From NCBI GenBank assembly GCA_943704525.1, contig CALSCQ010002478.1, forward strand, positions 1 through 41,779: a stretch of DNA of 41,779 bases. Direction: 5' to 3'. Position 1 is the first letter of the stretch. Each line of letters starts with the position of its first letter. Below, piece after piece: positions 1 through 8,645 of this stretch. The notes beneath the pieces were generated by a model, which worked only from the letters and a program-made list of their open reading frames with translations, was not told the DNA's origin and made no database searches. This DNA is from Pigoraptor vietnamica. Its lineage: Eukaryota > Opisthokonta > Filasterea. Both the position numbers and the translations under genes were made by a program.

Positions 1-91
<91 letters not shown>

Positions 92-93
92 TG
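1..93. repeat. (TG)n microsatellite
   Basis: Uninterrupted TG dinucleotides run from the window edge to 84, followed by one phase slip and TG to 93. On the minus strand this is a (CA)n tract lying in the putative intron of the leftmost gene, just after a GTGGGT donor. Confidence 0.97.
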
Positions 94-120
94 CAGAGTT
101 CTCAAAAATACCAAACCCAC

Positions 121-534
121 CTCCTTGAGCCGCTCCACAGCCTCCCGCGCCCGCAAGTCGCGGCCTGCGCCACCTTCCGCCAGCAGCAACAGCTCCTCCA
201 TTTGTGCGTCGTCAAAAATGCAATTTCGAAGGGCCTTTTGCCTTGTCAGCCGGCTAACGGATCATTTTGGCGGGAACGTGTCACGTGCCATCAGAGAGCC
301 CAATGCACAAAAATACAAAGTGCGACGCCGCGTAGCGTCCATACTTCAGTCGAGCATGGAAATAGTCCGCTGCGCGCGTACGGTGAGTGTGTGTGCGGGC
401 TCTTGTTGCGTCTGCTGGGGCAATCCGGCGCTGGTCACGCACGTGCGCGCGTGTTTCGGCCCTCTGATGACCGACCAACTCGAGTGCCGTTGGTGTGGAC
501 AGATACGGGGCCAAGAGTCAACGCGGTTTCGCAT
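121..534 (-). CDS. 5' exons of an unrecognised minus-strand gene, partial
   Basis: Two exons fit in phase. Exon 1 is 534-443 (from ATG to a GTGCGT donor) and exon 2 is 253-121 (after a TTAG acceptor, ending at a GTGGGT donor whose intron runs into the (CA)n tract and off the window). Exon 2 encodes a charged helical stretch including DDAQMEELLLLAEGG and AREAVERLKE, which looks like real coding sequence. Exon 1 is Arg/His-rich and weaker; translation could instead start at the Met at 201. A minus-strand TATA-like TATTTAAAAGG at 561-551 lies 17 bases upstream of the first ATG, which is close for a TATA box. I do not recognise the family, and most of the protein would lie outside the window. Confidence 0.35.
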
Positions 535-550
535 GCGACCGCTTCACTGT

Positions 551-561
551 CCTTTTAAATA
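551..561 (-). promoter_or_regulatory. TATA-like box of the leftmost gene
   Basis: Minus-strand TATTTAAAAGG lies in the short divergent gap between the leftmost minus gene and REV7, whose start codon is at 603. The assignment rests on position and sequence only. Confidence 0.3.
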
Positions 562-602
562 GCTGACCTGTTGCTCTGCGCAGCGTGGCGTCACGCAACG
601 CC

Positions 603-1434
603 ATGGCGCACGCGCACGAACAAGCCGGCCTCTCTCTCCGCGCCGTCGCCGGAATGTTTGCGGACTGTCTTGAGGCAGCGGTTCACACGATACTGTGTGT
701 GCGACAGGTCTACCCGCACGAAATCTTTGAGCGGCGCAAGAAGGTTGGTCCTCGAAAATAACATCGAAATCGTATACAGTGTTGGAAAAGGGAAAGGTTT
801 TTCGTTGTAGGGTTTGTTCTCGTCTAATCTTCGATGAATTCCTTCCATTGCACAGTACGGCGTTCTTGTCTGGCGATCGCGCCACCCGGGCGTGTCGGAG
901 TACATTGCGGATGCCGTCGCAGATATTCGCGCACTGGCTGAGCACGGCCTCGCAACTCGTGTCTGTGTCGCGATTGTACTGCCGTCTGAGAGCCTCGTCG
1001 TTGAACGTTTCGTGTTTGACCTTGCGTATGTTCTCTCTGAGATGGCAGAGATGAACCCAGAGGACGCTGCCGTGTGTTCTGCGGAGGAGGCGGAGGCAGC
1101 CTTTCGCTCGGTGTTGGCGCGCGTGGCCGTCTGCGACGAGGCGGCACCTGCAGACGGGCGCGAATTTCGTCTCCTGGTGCATGCTGCCACAACTCCACCG
1201 GCTGCTCCTGGCGCAGCGGAGTTGAACCGCGCTGCTTCGGGTGCGTTCAGTGCATTTTGCGGGGCCGCGCGCACCCTTGACCAGGCCGTGCGCTTGCCAT
1301 GGATGGATCTCCCTGTGACCGGCCCGACTGGCGATGCAAGTGAAGGGGCTGAAACACGCGCCCCGGCCGTTGTCGTTCCCTTGCGCACAGCCCATGCGGG
1401 GCCTCTTCGCGTGTCCCTGCGCCGCGAGATGTGA
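603..1434 (+). CDS. MAD2L2: REV7/MAD2L2, HORMA-domain protein
   Basis: Two exons, 603-743 and 856-1434, with a phase-0 intron (GTTGGT donor, CACAG acceptor), give 239 aa; human MAD2L2 has 211. The start has a good context (CCATGG). The N-terminus aligns with human REV7 through CLEAAVHTILCVRQVYP and then IFERRKK, which crosses the splice into YGVLVWRSRHPGVSEYI. Further on are VVERFVFDL, the region around RVAVCDEA and FRLLVH, and the safety-belt end with LPWMDLP and VVPLRTA, in human order. REV7 joins REV3 in DNA polymerase zeta for translesion synthesis and acts in shieldin by closing its HORMA safety belt around partner peptides. Those roles are family knowledge. A longer loop before the safety belt accounts for the extra length. 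Confidence 0.9.
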
Positions 1435-1862
1435 AATAAGACTGTTCTCTGAGAAAAACCTGAGGAAAAAAAAAATGGGGAAAAAACAGCACGTGATGTC
1501 ACGAGGGGGTTTATTAATAGAACGCGGGCGCTCCATCCAAAAAAATTTTTGAAGTCAGCCGCAAAGCCACACAGCCACACAACCCCTCGAACCGCGCTTC
1601 TGCTGCTTGCTTCGTGTCTCTGTCTCCTCCCTTCTCTCTTCGGCACCGGCAGGCGTTCTCCGCGCTCCATTCAGCTCTCCGCTCTCATCGCGTCGTCTCT
1701 TTTTGCGACGACTTTCGGCTCTGTGTGCTCCCAACTGCCTTGCCGCCAACATGGCGCTGCTTGTGGCGTACGCGTGAGAAGATCGCACGGAAGCTGCATA
1801 GTGCTTTTGCTTCGTCGAAATTGCATCGGTACTGAAGCCTTGTCGTCGGTTGCACCGAGAAA
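1435..1862. other. gap between REV7 and the adenylyl cyclase
   Basis: This 428-base gap lies between two genes on the same strand, the only tandem pair in the window. It begins with GAAATAAG just after the REV7 stop and an A-rich stretch (1455-1490), probably the 3' end of REV7. It holds a CACGTG E-box near 1490 and a pyrimidine-rich stretch at 1600-1650, probably cyclase 5' leader. No convincing gene was seen on either strand. Confidence 0.5.
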
Positions 1863-4800
1863 ATGGAAGCGTCCGAGGTGCGTGGACGGACGGAATGTTA
1901 TGTGTGTCGTGCGATTGGGCTCACTTCAGATTTGAAATTTATAGCAGGCAGAGGTCGCTGCGGCGGCGCTGAACCCCCCCGCGAACGACCCTCCCGTGCC
2001 CAAGGTGCGCACACTTTGTCTGCGCCGTCATGTGCGCATTTGTTCAAGCAAGCCTACTCACTGGCGCAGGCTGCCGTTGAGATGGAGCTTGCCCCGCGGC
2101 AGAGCCTCACGGTCGAGTCGGCGGTGCAGCGCAAGCACAGCGAACCACAGGGCTCTCCCATTCGCCTATCTGTGTCCACCACAAATCTTCCCGTCATTGC
2201 GGTGGCGGGAGACGCCGTCAGTGCCGATGCGCCGCCGTTGAAGCGGCAGTCGTCGCTGCCCGACCTGTCGTACCCAACCCTCGCCCACATGGGGTCCCTC
2301 GCGGACGTCGGGCTCGGACTCATGCCGCCGGATCGGTCCAAGTCAACGTCCATGTCGTGCATCGTGCCCGGCGAGGCCGGTGGGTGCTGCGTCGGCTTTG
2401 CTGTTCGGTGCGGCGTGGACTCATTCCCGCTTTGTTTGCGCAGCCTATCGAGAGCGCGCGTCGTCGCGCCTTCGGGGCCTTCTGCGAGATCCCTGCATAC
2501 TTCTGGACGTGTTGTTGACGACAGATGCGCCCGGCACCCACAAGCTGACGATCGGCATTGTCGAGGCTAAGGACCTGCGCGCGCACATGATGACGCCGCT
2601 CGAGGATCCGTACGTTGAGCTGAACTTGCACCTGAACAGCCACAGCCAGAAGGGCTCGCGCACGCGCGGAGGCATCGTGCCGCGGCAGAGCAGCAGCCCT
2701 TTTGTGCAGTATGCGCCGCCCCGCGATGCGGCGGCGCGCCAGCATCAACCTTCCACCACTCCCGTGCCGCGCGAGGGGTCTATTCCGATCGTCACCGTCA
2801 ACGGAACCCCGGCGTCCGAGACAGTGACTGAGAATGGCGCAACGGCCGCGGAACCGCTGTCGTCGGAGAAGTCGCGCATGTCCATTCCCCTGAAGGAGGG
2901 AGATGGGCCTTCACGGCCCCGCTCCAACTCGTATGCCGAGGCAATGTCGCCGCGAGCGCGCGGGTCAGCCATCGACGCTGTCCGTCGCGGGACGGCGTCA
3001 TCGTCGAGCGGCGTTGGGACGAGCGACACAGCCAGCGAGGGCGACACGCGGCCCGAGATCGTGTGGAAGGAGACTGTGGAGCTGTCGTGGTCGGACGCTG
3101 AGATTGCGAACGTGCCGCACTCTGTCACCGGCGCCATCTCACATGCGGTGTCCGACCGCTTTGCCGGTCTCTCGCGCCAGCACCCCTACCTCCAGGTGGG
3201 TACAAGTGTGCCTGATTGCTTTCCATGTGCAAGCCGCGGTTTCACTGACGTGGTCGCTGCGTTCGTTGCCGCGCAGTTGAGCCTCTTCAACGGCGACGGC
3301 GAATTCTTTGGCGACGTGGTCATTCGCCTGAAGGAGCTTGAGACCGGCGTGCGCGTGGTGCAGTGGCATACGTTGCGTCGCCGGAAGACGTCGAGCGGGT
3401 TTTCGCGCCTCGTGAGTGGAGCGGGGAAGAAGACAAACCGGCTGGGCTTCCACGACGGACACACAGGGCACATGCTCGTGAACGAGGACCCCCGCGCCGA
3501 GCGTGGTCGGTGCACCAAAGTCATTTCGCTGCGGACGGCGGTGACCATCATGGTGGCCGTGCAACTCGCTGTGGCCGTGACGATAGCGGTCGCCGTGACG
3601 TACACTGCGGCGTTCAACCAGGTCGTCAACGTCGGCAAGCAGCTCATGGCGAACATTGGCGAGGCGATCTCGCAGGAGATCGAGTCTGTGTTCATCCCAC
3701 CGCTCGTCTCGGTCATAGACGCCACGTCGCCGCTCATGTTACTGCAGACAAATGGTACGCTCGATTCCTCCACCGCCTTCCCCACGATCGAGCACGTGTT
3801 TGGGTACGCGTTCTTCACCTCGAGCGCCTTCAGCGTCATGACGCAGGTGGGTATGAGAGGGGCCCGTGTTGCTGTTGCTTCGCCGTTGCCTCATTTTGGC
3901 CTCGTGTGGCAGATGTACGTCGGGACTCCCCAGGGGACCTTCGTCAGCGTCGGCGTCGTGCCCAACAACGGTCCGCAGTATGTCTCCTCCGGTGAGTGCT
4001 CGTGGACCCGTTCTGACACACAGACTAAAATGGCTGACAGTGGAACCCCGCCAGTGACCCCTCTGAATACGACCCTGCGGAACATCTACGGTTTGAACTA
4101 CGCGTGCCCACTGCTCGACCCGCGCTGCCGCCTGGCGAATCTCACCAACGTCCTTGTCGCCAACGACACGTACAATGTGCTGGTGTGTAGTTCAACGCGA
4201 GTACCTCGCTGCTTTTGTTGTCGCTGCTGAAATGCACTACTATGTACAGTCGCGCCCGTGGTATCGTGCGGGGGCTTTGGCAGCGGCGAACAACAAGACA
4301 ACTGCCTTCTTCACGGAGCCGTATCAGTTTGCGTTTGACAACCAGCTGGGCATCACGGCCGTCAACCCATACCTCGACCCCATCACGGGCTCGCTTGTGG
4401 GCGTAGTGGGCGTCGACACGGTCCTCCAGGAGATCAAGTGGGTATCTGTGCATCCCGTATCTGCAGGGCGTTGCGCGTGTGCTTAATTTCTCGCTTGCGC
4501 TGCGGCTGTCGCGTCCCGCAGTGACTTTATGGCAAGCATCAACTATCTCGGCAATGGCTATGCGTATATTGTCGAGGTGAACTCGGGCTATCTGCTGGCA
4601 AACTCGATCAACGCCCCGCTCACGTACCCGAACGGCGAGCGGGTGTTTGCACAGCTGAGCCCCAATCCGCTCATCTCCTTTACCGCGAACTCCGTGAAGG
4701 ACAGGGCAAGTGTCTTGTTTTGAAGTTGATCTACCCCATCGTGTGTGTTCGCTGGCTCGCTGGACGTACGCCTTGTGCTGCCAGCGATAACACGGACGAC

Positions 4801-6409
4801 CCGCAGGTGTGCGTGAACATAAACCTGACGTGGATTACGTGCGACAAGTCGAACCAGACGCTCGCCCTAAAGGACAACTTCATCAACATCCGGTGGCTCA
4901 AGTACCCGTACTACGTGCCGCTCGTCGTCATCGTGGTCATTCCGACGTCGGACTTTACCAGCGACCTCGAGCAGGCGCTGAAGATCGTCGGCGGCGTGAG
5001 CGCGGGCATCTTTGTCTTTTCCATTCTCACGGCGATCCTCATCGTCAACCTCATCACGCGCCAGCTCACACGGACCACGAAGCGGCTGAGCGAGTTTGCC
5101 CGCCTCAATTTCAGCGGAGGCGTCGGCGAAAGGGACCTCAACTCGGCGCTGAAGGAAGTCAGCCGCGTCAGCTACGCCCTGCTGCACATGCGCGCGTCGC
5201 TCAGGTGCGTTTGCGTGGATGCTTCGTCACACTGATCACTCACCGCGGCCGCGCCTTCACGTACTCGCTCCCTCTGGTCTCACGCATACCGGGTTGCTTG
5301 TGCAGGTCGTTTTCCAAGTACGTGCCCTACGAGGTCGTGCAGTTTCTCGCGGACATGAACCTGGAGGCCACGCTCGGCGGCGACCGACGCGTCATCTCGA
5401 TCTTCTTCTCCGACATCAAGGACTTCACGTCCATCTCGGAAATGCTCGACCTCGAAGTTCTCATCGACCTCATTGGTGCGCCGCTCCGCCAGCCCTTGTT
5501 ACCGCCGTAGATTGCAACCACAGATTGCTGTTACGGCATGGTGCTATCCGTTGCTGACATGCGCACGCGCGACAGGCGAGTACCTCGAGGAGATGAGCCA
5601 GATCATCGCGCGCCACAGCGGTCTCGTGGACAAGTACATTGGCGATGCCATCATGGCCCTCTGGAATGTGCCCACGGAGCTCGTCGACCATCCCCTCTAC
5701 GCGTGTGCCGCCGCCCTCGAGTGCCACGCCCGTCTGGAGGAGCTGCAGACCGGTGCGTGCGACGCTCTTGTTTGGTCTCCGTGCCATTGCTGAGTTGCTC
5801 TTGCTTGACTGCAGAGTGGGGCCGGCGCGGACTCCCCGAAATCCGCGCGCGAATTGGCATTCACACTGGCGAGGCCATCGTGGGCAACTTCGGCGCCAAG
5901 AAGCGCCTCAACTACACGGCAATCGGCGACTCGGTCAACCTCGCTTCGGTCGGTGGCTCTGCCTGTTCAACTCTTCAGTTTCTCCCGCCTGTGGTCGCTT
6001 CACTGACACCCGTCCCTCTCCGCAGCGCCTCGAGGGCCTCAACAAGCCGTATGGCACGGAGCTCATGGTGTCGGACGAAACTTACGCGCACATTTCGCAC
6101 AAGTACTTGTGCCGGCCGCTGGACGTGGTCGCTGTGAAGGGCAAGTCGACGCCATCGACCGTGTACGAGCTCATAGGCTCGCTCGACGGCGCGACGCCCG
6201 CGCAGGTAGACGCGGCACGTGACTTTGACCGGGCATTCAAGGCGATGCTTGCGCGCGACTTCAAGGGTGCCCGCGAGGCTTTCGAAGGGTACCTTGCGAC
6301 GCACGTGGGCGACATTCCCGCAACCATGCACCGCGATGCGTGCGCCGAGTACGAGCAGCACCCGCCGGGCGACGAATGGAGAGGCGTGCGCGTGATGCAC
6401 GAGAAGTAG
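1863..6409 (+). CDS. C2-dCache-class III adenylyl cyclase receptor
   Basis: Thirteen exons keep frame: 1863-1877, 2070-2379, 2444-3195, 3277-3846, 3913-3991, 4055-4182, 4250-4437, 4522-4705, 4807-5204, 5306-5475, 5576-5752, 5815-5948, 6026-6409 (1162 aa). A C2 domain (about 130-390, with [14 protein letters not shown] and EDPYVELNL) is split by a Ser/Pro-rich insert. Then come TM1 (443-470), an extracytoplasmic Cache region with SRPWYRAG at 619, TM2 (806-826), a HAMP-like linker and the cyclase domain. Metal-binding D911 (FFSDIKDFT) and D955 (IGDAI), K951 at the adenine-selecting site (VDKYIGD), T1025 (LNYTAIGD), N1032 and R1036 are all present, so it should make cAMP as a homodimer. Ligand sensing by Cache and lipid or calcium binding by C2 are inferred. 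Intron 8 is GC-AG. The five-residue first exon is tentative; a start at 2082 would keep frame. Confidence 0.88.
4706..4806 (+). other. GC-AG intron in the adenylyl cyclase
   Basis: The exon ends AGG and the intron begins GCAAGTG, the classic GC-donor consensus; it ends CCCGCAG at 4806. Phase 0 on both sides joins the Cache region (SVKDR) to VCVNINLTW. No GT donor near 4706 gives an acceptable phase. Confidence 0.75.
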
Positions 6410-6589
6410 ACTAACGTATAAGGAGCGGTGTGCGCGTTCACTAAAGTCTGTGCTCCTCACTGCTGTCAGGCAGCGTTTTTGTTTCTTTATGTTCTGAGCG
6501 CCTCACTGCTACTTGGGTGTAGTTAGAGCATTTCGCTCACAAAGGTTTGTATGGAAAGCACTATTCAAATAGAATCTGTTCTTAGGGTC
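6410..6589. other. convergent gap after the cyclase
   Basis: This would be the 3' region between the cyclase (+) and the putative small minus gene. It contains AT-richer sequence and a T-run near 6475. No gene was seen. Confidence 0.4.
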
Positions 6590-7150
6590 TGTATTTTCAC
6601 AACGTCTTGCCGCCGCCTGCAAGCACCTGCAACAGAACAGAAGAATGTCAGCGCTGTTTCAACACGTCAGAGCGAATGCGTGGGCGAGAGTGGCTCAGAC
6701 ATCCTAGGAAGGCATAATTGCGGCTGGCATCGAGAGCAAGTCTCTACAGTGGAAACTGCGAATGATAGGCAATATTCATCAACACCACCAATGTGTGTGC
6801 GTCCGACAAAGAAAACAAAAACTCACCCATCGAAGTCGTCATCCATGCCGAGCACCTCGCGTACCTGCAGCATAAACCAATGGAACGCGTGAGGACACAG
6901 TGGCACGACCAACACGAAAGCAAAGTGTATGGAGGCGCGGAAAAAGTGTCAGGGTGTACTGGCAAGTAATCGTTACTCTTGATTGTAACGAGGGGTATCA
7001 GCATGGTCGATAAGCTGGGGAAAAAAGTTGGTCATCGTCCACAGTGCCGCAGCCGTGCAATGGTGTGTGCGCATGGGGCCTCGAACAAAAACTCACCGTG
7101 CATTCCTCTACTGCAGTCAGGGGTAGAGCTGAATGTCTTTTATAGCAGAC
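6590..7150 (-). other. short spliced minus-strand unit, coding status unclear
   Basis: Several minus-strand splice motifs line up. GTGAGTTTTTG donors occur at plus 7098 and 6828. Acceptors are TTTTTTCCCCAG before 7017, TTTATGCTGCAG before 6870 and TTCTGTTGCAG before 6627. A TATAAAAG box lies at 7144-7137. The clearest exon is 6869-6832, reading VREVLGMDDDFDG; other possible exons read LIDHADTPRYNQ or MLIPLVTIKSNDYLP, with a last exon ending near 6590. No single frame could be carried through all exons with confidence, so this may be a very small protein (about 45 aa), a larger one with exons I missed, or a non-coding RNA. I do not recognise a family. Confidence 0.3.
7137..7144 (-). promoter_or_regulatory. 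TATA box of the short minus-strand unit
   Basis: Minus-strand TATAAAAG lies about 40 bases upstream of the first donor-like site at 7098. This is the only near-perfect TATA box I found in a plausible promoter position. Confidence 0.4.
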
Positions 7151-7164
7151 ACGGGAGCTGCATG

Positions 7165-7216
7165 GGTGTGTGCGTGCGTGTGTGTGTGTGTGCGTGTGTG
7201 TGTGCGTGAGTGAGTG
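7165..7216. repeat. imperfect TG/CG microsatellite
   Basis: GTGTGTGCGTGCGTG-type repeat with interruptions, ending in GTGAGTGAGTG. It lies in the divergent promoter between the short minus unit and the NTF2-like gene. Confidence 0.85.
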
Positions 7217-7466
7217 TGCCATGTGGTTCCCGCGTGTGTGGCACCCCGGATGCAAGCACGTGTGGTGATATGTCCAGACAACATTGTCCAGACATGGTGC
7301 GTCTGACGTCACTCCATCATCCTTTTCAGTTCTCGCACTCCCGCACAACGCAAAGTCAGCATTCATCCGCGATTGGCTGCCAGATGCACAAAATCAGCGT
7401 GTACTGCACTATAGAGCGTGCGTGAGATGTGCCCCGTGCGGCCTGCACGGTGCGCCGTGCAGTGCC
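7217..7466 (+). promoter_or_regulatory. upstream region of the NTF2-like gene with CRE and direct repeat
   Basis: TGTCCAGACA occurs twice in direct orientation, at 7271-7280 and 7285-7294, four bases apart. A perfect palindromic CRE, TGACGTCA, lies at 7304-7311. The frame of the gene is open upstream of 7467 but the sequence there does not look coding. Confidence 0.4.
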
Positions 7467-8561
7467 ATGGTCCATATTGTTGAGCTCGACGATGACGTTG
7501 CGGCGCACCTGCCGGCAGACCTCGACAGCCGCCGCCATGCCGTTGTCGAGGAAGCCGACGAGGCGCGCGGATCCCCATCCCCGTCCCGTAGGCGCCCCGC
7601 GCGTATGCAGCGCGCTACGCCGCCGGAGCCCACGGTTGAGGATGTCACGGGCCACGACGGCTTTGATGGGGCGGGTGCTGCGCCCGTCTATGGCCATGTC
7701 GTCCAACCGTTAGGTGCCACGCTCGCACGTAAGCATGCGCACGAGAGAGATGACTTCCGTGACGGCGACTACATGCGCCTGCGCAAATCGCCGCGGATGG
7801 CGGCCTCGCAGCCCTTGGCGTCGGTGGGCGGCCTGTTCGGACCGGCCGTGATGAACCTCGGCGCCGCTTTCGACGCGTGCGTGCACAATATTCTCGGTCA
7901 CGTGTGGGGCCTCGCGGGGCCAGACGCCGGTCTATTCGGAGCCGGCGACGTCTTGCCGGCATCGATGCGTCCGCCGGGCCCTTCCTCCATTGCAACCACC
8001 CCTCCCGAGTCCCCCTCGCCGCCGCCGAGCATGCAAGGCGACTTTGATGCGTCGGAGGCCGTCGCACCGGACATGCCGATGGCCATCAGCGCATCACCCT
8101 CGCCGTTCGCTGAGCCTGCGCCGACGCCTTCCGCGGCAGAGCCCTCACGGGATCGGAGCGCGGAATGGCTTGGGTACGCAAACACACTTGCGGCGCAGTT
8201 TGCTGCCGTCTACCTGCAAGCCCTCCAGCAACCGGACGCATCCGCCGTGTGCGCGCTGCTGCACCCGGAGGCGCTTGTCTCCGTCGGTGGCGCGCACTGG
8301 GTGGGTGCGGCAGATGGCGGCGTGGCCCTCCACGCGCACTTTGCTGGCGCACTGCCCGAGTTCGCGACCATCGACGCGCAACCCCTCGGCAACGACCGCG
8401 TGCTCGTGCTTGCCACGGGGTTTGCGTCCGTGGTGCCGGCTGTCGGTGCGGTCCCCGTGCGCTTCCCATTTTCGCAGCAGTTTGTGCTTGCGCCAGTCAA
8501 TGTTAACGGGGGGACGTCCTATGTAGTAACGAATTCGTCGTTGCTTGCGGCGCCCTCATAG
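7467..8561 (+). CDS. NTF2-like domain protein with disordered N-terminus
   Basis: A single exon of 364 aa, taken to start at the ATG in GCCATGG. An in-frame upstream start at 7284 exists, but its 61 extra residues look non-coding. Residues 1-235 are low in structure and rich in Pro, Ser, Ala and acidic residues. Residues about 237-364 match the NTF2/SnoaL-like fold: an N-terminal helix (AAQFAAVYLQAL), a mid-domain GGAHWVGAADGG, the strand FATIDAQPLGNDRVLVLATG, and the ending FSQQFVLAP...YVVTNSSLL, which resembles the NTF2 domains of nuclear transport factor 2 and G3BP. There is no RRM. A role as a protein-binding or scaffold module is inferred only. It converges on the OSCA gene with 84 bases between stops. 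Confidence 0.7.
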   Translation: MVHIVELDDDVAAHLPADLDSRRHAVVEEADEARGSPSPSRRRPARMQRATPPEPTVEDVTGHDGFDGAGAAPVYGHVVQPLGATLARKHAHERDDFRDGDYMRLRKSPRMAASQPLASVGGLFGPAVMNLGAAFDACVHNILGHVWGLAGPDAGLFGAGDVLPASMRPPGPSSIATTPPESPSPPPSMQGDFDASEAVAPDMPMAISASPSPFAEPAPTPSAAEPSRDRSAEWLGYANTLAAQFAAVYLQALQQPDASAVCALLHPEALVSVGGAHWVGAADGGVALHAHFAGALPEFATIDAQPLGNDRVLVLATGFASVVPAVGAVPVRFPFSQQFVLAPVNVNGGTSYVVTNSSLLAAPS

Positions 8562-8645
8562 CGGCTGTACATAGGTGGCGCGCGTTCGCGTTTGGCGTCG
8601 GCGGATTAAACTGTCTACTGTTACAGTAGGGGGTGTTCATTTGTG

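Noticed and set aside
591-1670. Open frame of 359 codons on the minus strand over REV7
   Set aside because: It overlaps the clear REV7 coding sequence and is Arg/Ser-rich without any recognisable domain.
7284-7466. In-frame N-terminal extension of the NTF2-like protein
   Set aside because: The 61 residues have no coding-like composition and would cover the CRE and follow the repeat cluster; the ATG at 7467 has the better context.
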